DNA from: Thermothielavioides terrestris NRRL 8126
Lineage: Eukaryota > Ascomycota > Sordariomycetes > Sordariales > Chaetomiaceae
DNA: 64,000 bases
Assembly: GCF_000226115.1 (NCBI RefSeq)
Contig: NC_016459.1
Coordinates: forward strand, 4,470,501-4,534,500
Reading direction: 5' to 3'
The notes beneath the pieces were generated by a model. It ran no database searches, was not told where the DNA came from, and saw only the letters and a program-made list of their open reading frames with translations. The first letter of the stretch is position 1. Each line of letters opens with the position of its first letter. Shown here one piece after another: positions 23,182-36,135 of this stretch. Position numbers and translations under genes: made by a program.

Positions 23182-26100
23182 AGTCTAGGCCTATAGGAAA
23201 AAACGGCAATGCCCTTATTGCCTTGCTTATCTAGATCCTCTATATCATTAAATACCCTTTAATCGAGCGCTACGATATAGGGCTAGAAGCGTAGTGCCGA
23301 ATTGATCTAGATAGCGGTCAACTGACTTCTTCCGCATCTAGTTGTCATCTATAGGAACAGGGTTCTTACAAAGCTAGCCGCACTTATAGGCTGGTCGAGG
23401 TGCCTAATTAGGTGTAGAAGGCTTATTATAAGAGACTAGGCGATCTAGATAATCGCCTTTGTAAGCCTAGTATTCGTCGATTAGGCGCTATATATAGCGT
23501 AGCTCGTATACGGTCTTCTAGACGCTCTCTTCTTAGCTATAGCCAGTCTATTTGATTAGGTATTTAAGGCCTTTATATATAACCTTGTAGTTAAGGATTA
23601 CGTCAACCTTGTATTTATCGCCTAATTCATTGTTATTAGAGGAGTAGTCCAATTGAGAGTCGACAATTAGGCTAGAAGGTAGCGCATTGTAGCTAAAAGG
23701 ATCGTCTTCCTAAGGAGCTAGGCGAAGGTAAGCGATAGAGATGACTAGGTAGATACCTATATTGGCTAGGAGATCTAATTTATACGCTAGGTAGCCGATA
23801 TAGCGCTTAATCGGAAAAGGTCTAGTGCACTATTGCGAGTACTTCTAGGATAGGTTGCCTAGGAGATAGTAACCGTAGTATAGGTGTAAATAAACCTTGT
23901 CGCCTATATTAAACTTAATATCGTAGTATTTACTATTGTAATAGCGCTTAGTATATACTATTGTAAAGTCTATACTTAATTGAGTATCTTAGTGTAGAGC
24001 ATCTTATAAAGCTAGGATAGTAGCTAGCTCAGTAGTAGCCTAGTTGGTAAGAGCTTCTAACGGTCTAAGAAGCTTAAAGCTAAAGAGCTACTTATAAAGC
24101 AAGGATTTAATAGCTTTAGTATAAACGTTGTTAAAGTGCTATTACAGAGGTACAATAATATCTAGCCAATTGTTTTTAAAGCGCTTAAATATATAGAAAC
24201 AGATTACGATTTCTATAGTCTAGTTCTCACGCTCCGAAAGGCTATCCGCCTATAGGTAGTAGGATATCGTTATTAGCAACTTAGTGCCTAGAGCCTTCTA
24301 GACACTTTGCTAAAGGTCGGAAGCAAACTTACGATTATAGTTAGAGATGATCGTGATAGGTATACCCTAGTCGCTAAGAAGCAGTTGGCGAATTAGTATA
24401 TGCCCCTATTCCTAAGCCGAATAGCTAGAATTGCCTAGAATAAAGAGGGTACATTTCGATAACTTATAAGACACTATAAACAAGCTATCGAAGTGCTTAT
24501 AGTTTAAGAGCTACTAAGGTAAACCGGTAGCTAGGACCTTTAGAAGGCCTAGAATAAAATCGATAGCAATAACGTATATTAGCAAGGTATCGGATAGTTG
24601 AATCGGTTGATAGTTACCTAGATTAGGGCGACGATCCGTTGCGTTGACTTAGTACTTTAGGTACAATTTAATATATTTCTTAACGTTATAGGTTTTATAG
24701 GCTATCAACACACCTTGTAAATCGTATAATATCTGCTTAGTACCAAAGTGGTACTTCTTATTGTAGGTAGCTTCTAAGATAGTTTAAATCATTTTATAAA
24801 GTATATAGAGCGAGCGTAATCTATTAGGTCGAATATTATAGAGAAGGCTATCTACAAGGATAAATAGGAGGCTAGGCTAAGAGAAAACTTTACTACTGCT
24901 CTCAGTGGCCGATTCAACATTAAGATCTTTAATAATAACGATATACTTAGCGTTATAAAAGTATATAGCTGTGAAACGAGCTTGGAGGTCGTTATCCAAT
25001 TTCACTTCCACGAAGGCGAACCAAATGTTATCAAGGACTACGTTATCGTCGATAGAACCGTTCTTATAGCTCGGGTCGTCCTATAGAGCCTTTAGACGGC
25101 TAAGTACATTAAGTATAAGATTCAAGTGGCCTAGAAGGTGATAAATCTCTAAGTTGTACTATAAAAGATAAATAGAGGCGTTGATAAGCCTACAATTAGC
25201 TCGCTCAATAGACAACGTATCTAAAATAGTCTAGTTGACAATGCCTTTTATAAAGGTATAATCCGTAAAGACAATGATAGGCTTATACAACGAATAGATT
25301 ATAGTATATAGCTTCTTAACTACCTAAACAAGGTAGGCGACTTCCTATTTGGAAGGTCTGTACTAGAGTTCCTCCTTAGTAAGGCACTAGCTTAAGAATA
25401 TAACAAGCCGAACTTAAGTCGACAAGATAATAGTTCTAGGCTTCTATTTGTAGCTATTAGCGAGGTAGAACGCTATAACGCTAAAGCTACACTCTAGGCA
25501 CCTATCGATCTATAGGAAGAGAGTCTTATTAAGATCAAAGTAGACTAAAATAGTTAGGTCTAGCTTATAGATAGCGTCCTAAACAGCTTCGAAGGAGGCT
25601 TTCTTGGCTAGCGTAGGTTCGAAGAAAGTCTTAGCGCAATAGGTAGCGCGCTTACTAGGGTTGCTATATTGTACTTAGCTAGTAGCTCGGCCTTTCGTAA
25701 ACAGTATAGTCTTACGGTTCTAAAGAGGCTCGATAAGCTATATATAGTATAGGATCAAATAGTATAGAAATCCTAATACGCCAATATACTGCTTTAGAGC
25801 CTTCAAATTATTTAAAAAGGCGAGGTTCTAAAAGGCGGCTATATAGTGCTCAATGTTGGTCAATCTGAATCTATCGATGTAGAAACTAAGAAGCTCTACA
25901 CTAGGGTATACGATATAAGATTTAGCTAGTATAATAGAGATGTTCTTCTTCTTAAATAGACTAAAGACGGTCTCTAAGTGCTTAGTGTATTCTTTAGCTA
26001 TATCGCTAAAGATAATAATATCGTCGATAAATACTTAGGCGAAAGAGGCGTAAAGGCGAAGCAACTAATCTATAAAGCGCTAGATATATATAGGAGTATT

Positions 26101-29100
26101 ATAATAGCCTATAAGGTATACTTTCGGCTATTCCAATCCGCGAGGGCTAATCAAAGTAAAGCGATTGTAGTATAGAGGATAGACATTAAATTAGTAGAAG
26201 AAGAACATAGTATCGATCGTAGTAATAAACTTCTTGCCTCGTAGATATACGATAATGTCTAATTAGAGTAGTAGAGGGTAGTTGTTAGGTACTATAACCT
26301 TGTTGAAAGCGTATAAATCGATGACTATATAGCCCTTGATCTTACTACGAGAGGTATACTAAACGACAAATACTAGGTATATGAAAGGAGTGGCCTTTAT
26401 AGCCTATTCGAAGCGCTTCTACCAATATAGTTCGTCGAAGGTAGCGTTAAGAACTTTGCAATTATATATACTTAGAGGGTATTAGTAGGCATAGATCTTC
26501 TAATACTACTAGCCTTCTACGAAAGGCATTTATATTATATCTTCTTCGTCTTAGACAATCTAGCCCTTATCTTTCTATAAGCGAGGATAACGCTTAATGA
26601 TATCGACAAATCGCTATACTAGCTTACGATCTTAGGTATATACGTATACGCCCTCTAAAGTAAGTATCTTTAGTAAGTCGGTAAGTATCTTAAGGCCTAG
26701 AGTCGAATACTTCTCTAGCACTACCGGCTTACAGTCATCTATAGGCAATTCAAGGCTAGGATTATACCTATTGATATAACTATTAGCCTCTAATATAGGA
26801 GGTATATTGCGCCTATTAGTAGAATCTAGGTATATAAGCTTAGAGCTTAGATTATACCTATTGGTATAGCCTTTAATGCTAGGATCCTAGATTGATTAAC
26901 GCACTATAGGCTAGGCTAGCTAGCCTAATAGGTATACTAATTAGTATAATATAGGTCTAGATTTAGATAAAGTAGTCAACTAATATACTATATTACTATA
27001 AGGCGTTGAGGACTCTAGCAGATCTCAAGAAGATACTAGAGATTAAGATGAAATATCGTTTACGAATTATACTAAGTCTCCTAGAATAGCGTGAACTAGG
27101 CTATATATATCGAAGGCGGCTAATACACTGGGGTTAGTATACTAAATAGCGGTCTAAACTAAACTAGAGCTTATAGTAGTAGACGATATAGTAGTTAAGG
27201 TAGTCGCTACGGTCAATGCTATAAAGGCTATCTCCTAGGAATAGGCAATATAACCGCTATCGTCAATATCTTTAATTTAGCTAATAGGGTAGCGCTTTAG
27301 AATAGTGAGAACTCCCTTAGTCGGGTTCTTAAGAGCTACTACCTTAGAGGTCTTAGCATTAACAACGGTATTCAACGTAGTAGGATAGCGAATATTGAAC
27401 ATTATAGACTAACCTATTAGGAGAGGTTTATATTCTATAGCGATAAACGCTTCCTATTTAGGCTATAAGGTAACGGTATATATAGTCTTAACCTTATATA
27501 TATAGGGAAACGTCTAAGTATATATAGCGAATAGTATATTAAATCCTCCTAGGATACTGTATAGGCTAGCGATCTTCGTACTATAATCGATAGAGGCCTA
27601 ATATAGATCTAGGAAGTCGGCTTCTAATAGGAGGTTGGCGGATAGCTTATCTACTACCTAGGCGGACTAAATGAACTTAAGGAGGGCTAGGCTAGTAGCA
27701 GTGACGCCTAGTAGGTAAATAACAAAGGTCGTCTACTAGGTAGGCAAGGTCTTTTCGATATTACAAATTCAGCTATTACAATGCTTAATCGAATACTCGA
27801 GGGTGCTTAAGAAGGTCTTGTCGATAATGGAACGGCTAGCGCCTAGATCGAGGTAAACTTCTAGGTCCTTATAGTCGAGCTAAGCATAGGCCTTGATATA
27901 TAAGTATATATAGGCGCTATATAGGCTATCGATACCTAGGTCGGCTACTTTAGGGGCCTCCTAGACTTCTAGGTTAGTAGCGAAGTTCATTATAGGGCTA
28001 GAGCCTTTAGCGAGCAAGATATCGTCCTTGGAAATATCGTTGATAACTACAGTTGCCTATTCTAAGTACTTAATAGAGCTAGAAGCAGCTACTAAATAGA
28101 CCTTCAGATATTTAAAGAGCTAGTTCTAAGAATTAAATAAGGTATTGTAATATCTATAGGTTCAACGGCCTAGGTTAGCTTAATTAGCTCGATAGTAGCA
28201 AACGCTCTTAGGAACGATTGTCTTACTATAGGTATAGATATATACGTTAGTAGTAGAAACTATATTGAATGTCTAATAGCACTTATAATAGGTTAGCTTT
28301 AAATCGTAAGCTATATAAGCGATATCCGACTTGTCGGTGCCATTGGAAACAGATAACTTGCAATTGGCCTCGGCTTTGTTGTCGGCTTCCGAATTGGATA
28401 ACGTCTTTGAATCAGCGTTGTCGATAAGGTACACTCGGTCTCGGGCTCGATCATTACGCTTAGAATCACAGTTATCTAAGCGGTGTTTACCGCCTTGATC
28501 GCGATCTTAGTTATAGTGGTCATCGTCACAATTCTAGTGGTCATTACTATAGCGATTAGTACATTTAAAGAGCTTCTTATTAGACTTAGTATTACTAGAA
28601 GTAGTAGACTTACTAGTAAGCAAAGACTTCTTTAACTCTAGGAACCTATTATAAGCTATAGTAATAAGTATAGGCTATACTTCTATAATCTTATATATAT
28701 AGTGCACTAAAGTATACTTTGTCTTAGGCTATAGAAGAAAAGATATAATAGTCGAATCTAAACGGTTGTAGATAGTGCCTATAGCGTTATACTAGTTTAA
28801 ATTGTTATAATTGATCTAGCCTACTACGTATATAAAATATAACTTCTTCTAGAAGAAGTTCATTAGGGCGTCGAGGTTCTCTACAATATACCTAATGGTT
28901 AACCGTCCTCGGTTAAACTTGTCGATAGCTATTTAGCGATCTATTGCAAAACGCTCTACCAATTGATTAAAGACTATATAAAGGCCTGCTTAACGCTATT
29001 GCGAACGCTCCTATATAGTAACTTCGCTATTCTACTAGAGGAGGGCTTAGTTAGTAAGAACTATAGGTAGGAGGTATAGGATTTACTAGGCTATATTGTA

Positions 29101-30966
29101 GCTAGTGTTAAAGTCCTTTAGAAAGGTAGATAAACGTTAGATAAAGTAGTGGATATCAGTAAAAATTACATTCTTACTATCTATAACAATGCCTATATTG
29201 TCAAAGTCTTTATAATTAGGATTGAAAGTGCCGATGTTATTACATTTAATCTTGAAGATAGAGATAGATCGGCTACCTCTAGTACCTACGATATTATAAG
29301 AGTGCTCCTAGTAGCTATAGTTCAGAGGTGGCGAGAAAGGTGGACGGTTGTTGTTTAGGCGGCTATTTGGACAGTGCCCCCTATCGCTATCGTCTAGGTC
29401 GCTTAGGTCGTTCGGATTATAGCCACTAGCACTAGGGGGCTACCTAAGAAGTGACATAGCCCAACGTTGGCTATCCTAAAGCGGCTCGCCTTAGCGAGGG
29501 TTGCCCTAGAGCAACTTAGCCTAGTATAGGTCGCTACAAGGCAATGTAGCCTAGCGCTAGCTGCCTAAGCGCAAATTGCTAGGGTATATAATGTAGGCTT
29601 AGCGTATTAACGGTATACCTATAGCTAGGTTATAAGCTATACCGATGTCGACGCCCTCTAGGGGAATAGGAAAGGCAGTCTATATACGAGGTTAAGTGGG
29701 CTAGACTAGGGGAGGTATACGGAGGCTCTCTATCAAAGAGGCTACTATTGCTACTAAGTAGCAATTTCGAATCGAAGGGGCGTACGGCTAGGGCTCTATA
29801 GTCGATATAAGAGCAGTTGGCGGAGGCTCTTTAGCCGGCCTAGGATTAGCCAATTGGTCCTTAATAGCTAACTGAGTAATAGCGTTATCGATTTTACTTA
29901 GCTAATTATCTATATTATATATATACTGTATAAGAAGCTCCTTTTAATACTAGACCTATTAGACAACCTCGCTAGTCTAAACGACGGCTATCTAAAGTTG
30001 ACCTATAACCTCTAGTAGGTCTTTAAAGTAGTTGTAAAAGTTTGTTAACCTATCGAGTATAGGTCGAATCTTAGTAATGTTAGCCTAAAGTTGATTGACT
30101 ATAGCAATAGTGCTCTTAAGTAAAGTAGCGTATTCGCTAACGGTCTAGCTAAGCTACTTAATAAAAGGCCGATTAGTATCGACCTTAATATGCTCTAGGA
30201 GGTTTAGAATATCTTTAGCTTCTTTAAGGTCGCTCTAGGTGTCTTTAAAGAATAGCTTATTGCCTAGTTGTATATCGTTATAATTATCTTAGCTAATATC
30301 GATATTACAATAAGTACGCTCTTAGGGAGTAGGTAGCTCCAAAGCCAGAGGAATAAAGCCTTTATATAGGGTGTATAACGTCTCCTTGATCTTCTTAGAT
30401 ATAGTAGCGTCGTGCTTAAAGAGTTGTTTAGCTGGCGAGGAGGTATAAGAACGAATATTATAGCTATAATTAGCTATTTTAACTATCGCCTTAGTTTAAA
30501 CTATAGAAGTTAGGTCGAATAGGCGTATTATTGACTAGTTTGATTAGCCAATTAAAGTCGATTAAGGATAGTCGACGAGGGCCTATTGAAAGGTTTGTCG
30601 AAAGGCTAAAGAAGAAGAAGGCGTTCTAATCGCTATTGGCCATCGCTGCTATATAAGAAGAACTAGATAGTTGATCGGCCATTGCTATTAGCAACGTTGT
30701 CGGCGATCGCTACTACGTAGACTGATCGATCAATAGCTAAAGATCGTAATCGCTATCGGTAGAACCGCTACGCAATTGAGGCTCTTTGACTAAACCATTG
30801 TTCGAAGGTAGGATACTTCCAACGCTATCGACCTCGTCAAGTCGCTATACGAAGAAAGCGGTAGTTCAACCGGCTACTGCTATTGGCAAGGCCGCTATAT
30901 AGGCTAGTCGATTAATAACAATAAAAGAATAATCAGGTCAATGATCTTGAAATTGTAGCTACCACT
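23182..30966 (-). pseudogene. gag-pol remnant of inner chromovirus
   Basis: Protease, reverse transcriptase, integrase and chromodomain motifs can be read on the minus strand, but TAG/TAA stops occur throughout and no long ORF remains. The chromodomain segment includes YKGLKYLIK followed by TGYS and EESV with a stop where a Trp would normally stand (WKGY-type motif). The element is not able to encode its own proteins. Confidence 0.85.
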
Positions 30967-31216
30967 TGATATAGAAAAGTGCTATAGATGCGTAGAATAA
31001 TAAGATATCGATTAATAATAGTAGTAGATCGAAGATCTAGGCGGCGGTATGCTAAGAAATATATACCTGCAGGGTAGAATATATATGCGCACCCCGCCTG
31101 CTCGATCGGGCCTAGCGTTGTAAACTCTACAACGTAGGGCGCAGGGCACCCTTATCTAATCTATATACACAGACACATAGGTTATATAACCCCCCTGTTC
31201 CTCCTACCCTGTATTA
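30967..31216 (-). repeat. Right LTR (5' LTR) of inner chromovirus
   Basis: A 250-bp copy of the left LTR. On the minus strand it is followed directly by AGTGGTAGCTACAATTTC, the position of the primer binding site; which tRNA would prime is not clear. Confidence 0.9.
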
Positions 31217-34200
31217 TAATCTCTCTAAAGTATTTTAAATAGCTTATTACACTTTAGGTACCTTGATATAGCCGAGTTATAGATCCGCTAAATAATCGTA
31301 GTAGTTAAAGGCTCCTATATAGGGAGCTAGAGGCGGCTATAGAACTAGAGTACGCTTTATACGTTAAAGGAGTAGTCTATAATCTAGGTTTATATTATAT
31401 TCACCTCCTTTAGAAACTTCTAAGCTCCGTCGTAAATAGCCTAGAGCTAGTGAATATAGTACTCGTCTTTGGCAATACCCTCGTCCTATAGAGCTATAAG
31501 CTACTTATCTTTAAAGAGTGTTTCTCCTATAGGCAACCTAGCCTCCTCCTATACATTGGTCTAGTATATCTTAATTAAAGAGAGTAGCTAAGCAATATAC
31601 TAGCTATCTTTAGGCTTATCCTATTTATATCGAAAAAGTATATTAGGGTATAAGGCCTAGGATCCTAGCTAGTACTTTAGCTCGAAGTTGAATAGAGAGA
31701 GCGTCTCTGTCTAATAGGCCTACTATTTACTGATTAGACATAGCTAGGTAAAGTACTTAAGGTTCTTATAGTCGGTTAAAATAGTAAAGAGGGCTACTAT
31801 ACTTTAAAGCTCTATCGACTAGGCTTTAAGATATAAGATAATAGCCAATAGCTCTTTATTATAGATAGTATAGTTGCGTTTAATAAGGCTTAGTTTTATA
31901 GAGTAGTAGGCTATAAAATAAAGAACCTTGTCCTCTCCCTACTAAGATAAGCATCTACTAAGTACTATATTAGAATAGTCCATTTCTATAATTGTCTCTC
32001 GTTTAGAATCCTATTAGACAAGGATTAGCTCTAATATAAATATAGCCTTAAGTATATCAAAGGTGTCCTACTCCTCTTTACCTTAGCGGAAAAGGACGTT
32101 TTTATAGGTAAAGCGTATTAATAGGGCCACCTTCTTAAAGAAGTTAGAGATAAAGTCGTAATAGAAATTAGTGAATCCTAAGAAGCTCTATACTCCTTAG
32201 ACTTTATAGGGTACCTCCTATTTGTAGATAGCCTTGATCTTTTTAAGGTTAGGGTGGATATAGACCCCTACCTCTATAATATACCTTAGGTACTTAACCT
32301 CCTTTACTATAAATATATATTTCTTAAGGTCTAGGTTGAGGCCTATATCCCTTAGTCTTCGAAGAACCTTATATACCTTTCTTATATAGTCCTTTCGGCT
32401 CTCGTTCGAATATACTAAGACGTCGTTAAGATATACTATTATATAGTCTCCTAACGTTAGACCAAAGGCGTTATTGATATTTCTTTAGAATATTATAGAA
32501 GTATCTATAAGCCTAAAGAGGTAGACTAGCTACTTAAATAGTCTAAACCTTATATAAAATGCTATAAGGTACTTATCCCCCTTAGCTATTTGGATATAGT
32601 AGAACGTAGCCCTAACGTCTAGCTTTGTAAACTATTTAGCCCTAGCTAGGGACTAAAGAGTCTCCTTAATTAGGGGGAGTAAGTACCGGTTTTACTTAGT
32701 AATTTTATTCAAAGCTTAGTAGTCTATATAAAACCTCTATCCTCCTCCTAGCTTCTTTATAAAGAAGACTAAAGCAACTACTAATAAGGAGCTTATCTAG
32801 ATCTATCCTTTATCTAATAGGTCTATAACCTACTTTCGAATCTCTAAGAGGTAGTCCCTTAGTATATTATACAAGGGTCCTTATAGGAACTTAGGAGGTT
32901 TCCTATCTAGGCCCGTCTTAAGATAGATATAATAATCGGCTTTCTCCTAATAGGGGGGTAGGCTGTTTATCTTCTCTTTGTCGAAGAGGTCGGCGAAGTT
33001 ATATAGCTCCTTTAGCAAAGCGACCTTCGAGTCTAGGTCGGTATTAGGCTAGGAGATAGCTACTCCTAGTATAATAGTTATCTTATAGATACTAATAACG
33101 AGGAACGTGTTTTATACCTCTTTAGACTTCTTCCTTTATACTCTATAGGCTAAGCCTATAAATACTGCCCCTATAACTAAAGTGGTATTAGTTTCTTTCC
33201 GCTATAAAGAGTACTTATATACCTATAGGCCACTTTACAAATTGATAGTAAAGACCCTATTAGCTAGGTCTAGTACAATCCTATAATAGTTTATTTAGAA
33301 GAGCTTTAATATAACATTGTAGACTAGCCCTAGGACTATATAGAATATAGTAGTATTAATCTATCTATCGATATCTATTGTAATATAGGCGATATATATA
33401 ATTTTCTTTATAATTTATACCCCTTTGACTATAATACCTAAGGTATAGAGAGTTAATAGGCTTATCTACTCGATCTTTAACCTCTAATATACTCTCTTAC
33501 TAATAGCTCTATAGCTTTAGTACCTACTATCTACTTATATATTTATAAAACTAAAGGAGTTTAGGAAAATAGGGATAAGAAAAAGGGGCTTATCTATTCT
33601 TTCTCTAATCTCTATAAACTCGTTCTATAAACAGCTAGGTCCTTTTAGCCCCTATATAAGACTTTGTATAGGGGCTACTCTTTTCCCTCCTCCTTCTTAG
33701 AGGGGGAGTCCTCTTCTATCTATTCTTTGGCCTCTAACTTATTGATATCGATCTAAGAGGCTAATCTCTTAGCTAAGGCAAAGGGGTAGATAGCTATAAA
33801 GTAGCCCTAGCGCCTATAACAGATATAGGCTCTGACCTATTGGTATATTATATATACTTTGTCGTTTACCTACTTCGCCTATAGTACGTTTATACCTCGT
33901 TTTCCTCTATTTCGCTACTACTTTCCTCTATAACCTCTATTAGCTCCCCCCTAGGCTAAGGTAGTATAGATTATATTAATCCTAGTTATTAGTATATCTT
34001 TATCTATATCCTTCTCTATATCTATATTAGGCCTAGGTCGCTTACCCTAGGACTACTAGTATTGTTCCTCTAAATAGAGGGCCTCTAGGTTAGTAGCAAT
34101 CTTATAGTACTTTACAATAGCTATAGCATAGTCATTCTATAGGACTCCTCGCCCTACTACAATATACTTCAACTTTAAAGAGAAGTATCGTTATAGTCTA

Positions 34201-35431
34201 ATAAATTGTACTTCGTTATTCTAATTAAGTCCTCTAGCCTTCAATAGCTTCGCCTTAAAGCGAATAATAAAAGAGAAGAATAGCTCATTGTCTCTTTAAC
34301 GAAATATATCTAACTTCGTTAAAGCTATAACCTACTTATAGAGGTCTATATAGACTATTGTAAGATATTTAAAAAACGCTCCTAGGTTATAGTTGTAGCT
34401 AGGTCCTTCCAACTTATAGAAAGCTACGACCTTAGCCTAGACCCTTTAGTTAAGGTTCCTCTAAATAAATACCTACTAATTGTAAAGACCTCCGATAAAG
34501 TCCTAGTCTACTACTAGGATATATACTATTGTAGCCTTCTAAGTAGTAAAGAGCTCCTTTTTACTATCGAAGAGTTGTCCTATAAAGAGGCGCTTCTACT
34601 ATATTTAGAGAGTTGCTAGAGCTATAGCACTAGCTATTGGAGCTAGGGCGTTAGCTATTATAGAGGCGTTTATAGTCTAAACTATAGTAATCTAGGCTAT
34701 ACAAAGTTCTTTAATAGTTATATTCTAATATATAATCGTCTCTTATAAAAGTTAGAAGTGTTCACGAACCTAATTTAGGTCTAGGACCTATAGGACGTCT
34801 AGATTATTTATAGTAGCGTCTAATCTACTTAGTACTAACGTCGAAACGCCTAGTATACTACTCTCGTCTATACTTAGAAGCAACAACTGTTCTATCTATA
34901 TAAAGGTAGTTAAACTATAATATACTAGCCTTATAGCGTCTATAGATAAGTATACAATGTTCTATTCAACTACCTTAAGGAAAGAAAAAGGAGAAGTATA
35001 GGCTACGGTCCCTACGTATAGAGTTTTTTAGGGGCTTGCAAAGTAGGTTCGGACCAACGTTATTCTAGGCGCAAGGTAGGCCCGCTATAGGTCCGTCCTA
35101 GGGCCGCCGCGGATCTTAGGCGTAGCCCTATATACCTAGCTCGGGTATAGCCTGGTCTGTAACAACAGGATATTGAATGCTAGAACAGGTTAGAACAAGG
35201 CTACTAAACCCAATAGATTGAAACTACCTTAATAGAGTGTTTATCTAATATAATGTCAATACATTTTGAGCTCTAAAATAGTAAGGAAAGTCTTGTCTAG
35301 GCCAACACTCCGTTTTTCTAGTTTTAGGCTATTTATATGAAATAGAGCGGATCTATCAAAGATGCCCTAACTATACTATAGCTCTATAGACTCCTAAGTT
35401 CCTTCCGCTTCCTACGCGCTTGTAGACTTCC

Positions 35432-35521
35432 TGCCTTGTAGTTCAATTGACTATGACTACCTCTTTATAAAATTGTAGATACCATTTTATAAGGTCCCCA
35501 GTTCAATCCCAATTATAGGCA
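35432..35521 (+). tRNA. tRNA-like sequence, probably a pseudogene or SINE head
   Basis: Has an A-box-like TAGTTCAATTGACTA near the start and a B-box-like AGTTCAATCCC near the end. The terminal TGCCT and AGGCA can pair as part of an acceptor stem, but pairing fails at the two inner positions. The anticodon arm is not clear and there may be an intron or insert. An A-run follows at once. It lies inside element C, away from genes. A tRNA-derived SINE fragment is as likely as a decayed tRNA gene. Confidence 0.3.
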
Positions 35522-35865
35522 ATAGCAAAAAAACATATCGTAACCTTTGATCGTATCTTGTAACCTTCGAATCTTAGATTATACAGTACCTTATAACCTT
35601 CGAACGTACCAAACAAAGCTTGGTAATCTTGTTTTTTTCTACATTTTTGTATTTTATATAGATTACAACAGCATATTTTCTAAATATAATAAAAACAAAG
35701 AACATTATTGAGATAGGGACAGTCTAAAAGTGCCCTATAATACTGTTCTATACTATATACATTTGCTAAATAAGTGTTCAATTACTGATATATTTTCCAA
35801 TAGTATATTAGGGCACTAACAGGCTGACCTAGCCTATGTTGTATAATACGCCCCTCCCTACATAG

Positions 35866-36135
35866 ACGTAACTGTAGGTGCCACAGGGTACGTAACTGTA
35901 GGTGCTGTAGGGTGCGTAACTGTGGGTGCCGTAGGGTATATAACTGTAGGTGCCGCAGGGTGTGTAACTGTAGGTGCCGCAAGGTGTGTAACTGTGGGTG
36001 CTATAGGGTGCGTAACTGTGGGTGCCGTAGGGTGCGTAACTGTAGGTGCCGTAGAGTGTATAACTATAGGTGCCGCAGGGTGCGCAACTGCCCTGTAGAT
36101 GCTACAGAGTACGCAACTATAAGTGCCGCAGGGTA
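35866..36135. repeat. Minisatellite, right part of copy A
   Basis: Tandem 24-base units of the type GGTGCCGCAGGGTGCGTAAC with TGTA or TGTG between them, in the same orientation as the left array. Runs of Cys/Arg-rich ORFs here are artefacts of the repeat. Confidence 0.9.

Larger units (their letters stand above)
22932..31216 (-). mobile_element. Ty3/gypsy chromovirus (inner), complete but RIP-dead
   Basis: Two 250-bp LTRs, starting TGATATAG and ending in TATTA, bound 8,285 bases. The pentamer TAATC flanks both sides (22927-22931 and 31217-31221), a perfect 5-bp target duplication. Minus-strand order is gag region, protease motif LDLGASRS near 27,831-27,860, reverse transcriptase VFIDDIIIFSD near 26,003-26,035, integrase AIDFILGL near 24,541-24,600, then a chromodomain near 23,470-23,625. 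The expected terminal CA of the LTR reads TA in both copies, as C-to-T mutation would give. It sits between the RNase H and integrase parts of the older gypsy element. Confidence 0.9.
19753..34975 (-). mobile_element. RIP-mutated Ty3/gypsy element (outer), split by a second one
   Basis: Minus-strand pol motifs lie on both sides of the inner element. The reverse transcriptase motif VYLNDVLVYSN (YxDD with Asp changed to Asn) is near 32,405-32,445 and the RNase H motif NYTIYNKELLAI near 31,821-31,878. The integrase core ISIDFITDL is near 22,740-22,795. The order RT, RNase H, integrase is that of Ty3/gypsy. Stops are frequent and the sequence is TpA-rich. The ends are not firmly resolved: a direct repeat of about 55 bases (ACTAGCCTTATAGCGTCTA core) at 19753-19807 and 34916-34975 probably marks LTR material, but I could not find a target duplication. 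Without the inner element it is about 6.9 kb. Confidence 0.65.
19672..35865. mobile_element. Second TIR element (C) inserted in the minisatellite
   Basis: The interruption of the minisatellite begins with CTATATAGGGAGGGG (arm 19672-19720) and ends, on the other strand, with CTATGTAGGGAGGGGCGTAT (arm 35865-35816). Both arms continue through a TATAAT or TATTATA stretch to AGCCTGTTAG, giving imperfect inverted repeats of about 50 bases. The flanks are AGGGTAC on the left and ACGTAACTG on the right; they rejoin as a perfect minisatellite unit if a 2-bp AC duplication is assumed. Without the retrotransposons inside it, this element would be about 1 kb. I see no transposase reading frame. The bounds are good; the classification is open. 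Confidence 0.6.

Noticed and set aside
25978..26175. 65-codon plus-strand ORF in the gypsy element
   Set aside because: Opposite strand carries the reverse transcriptase motif VFIDDIIIFSD at the same place.
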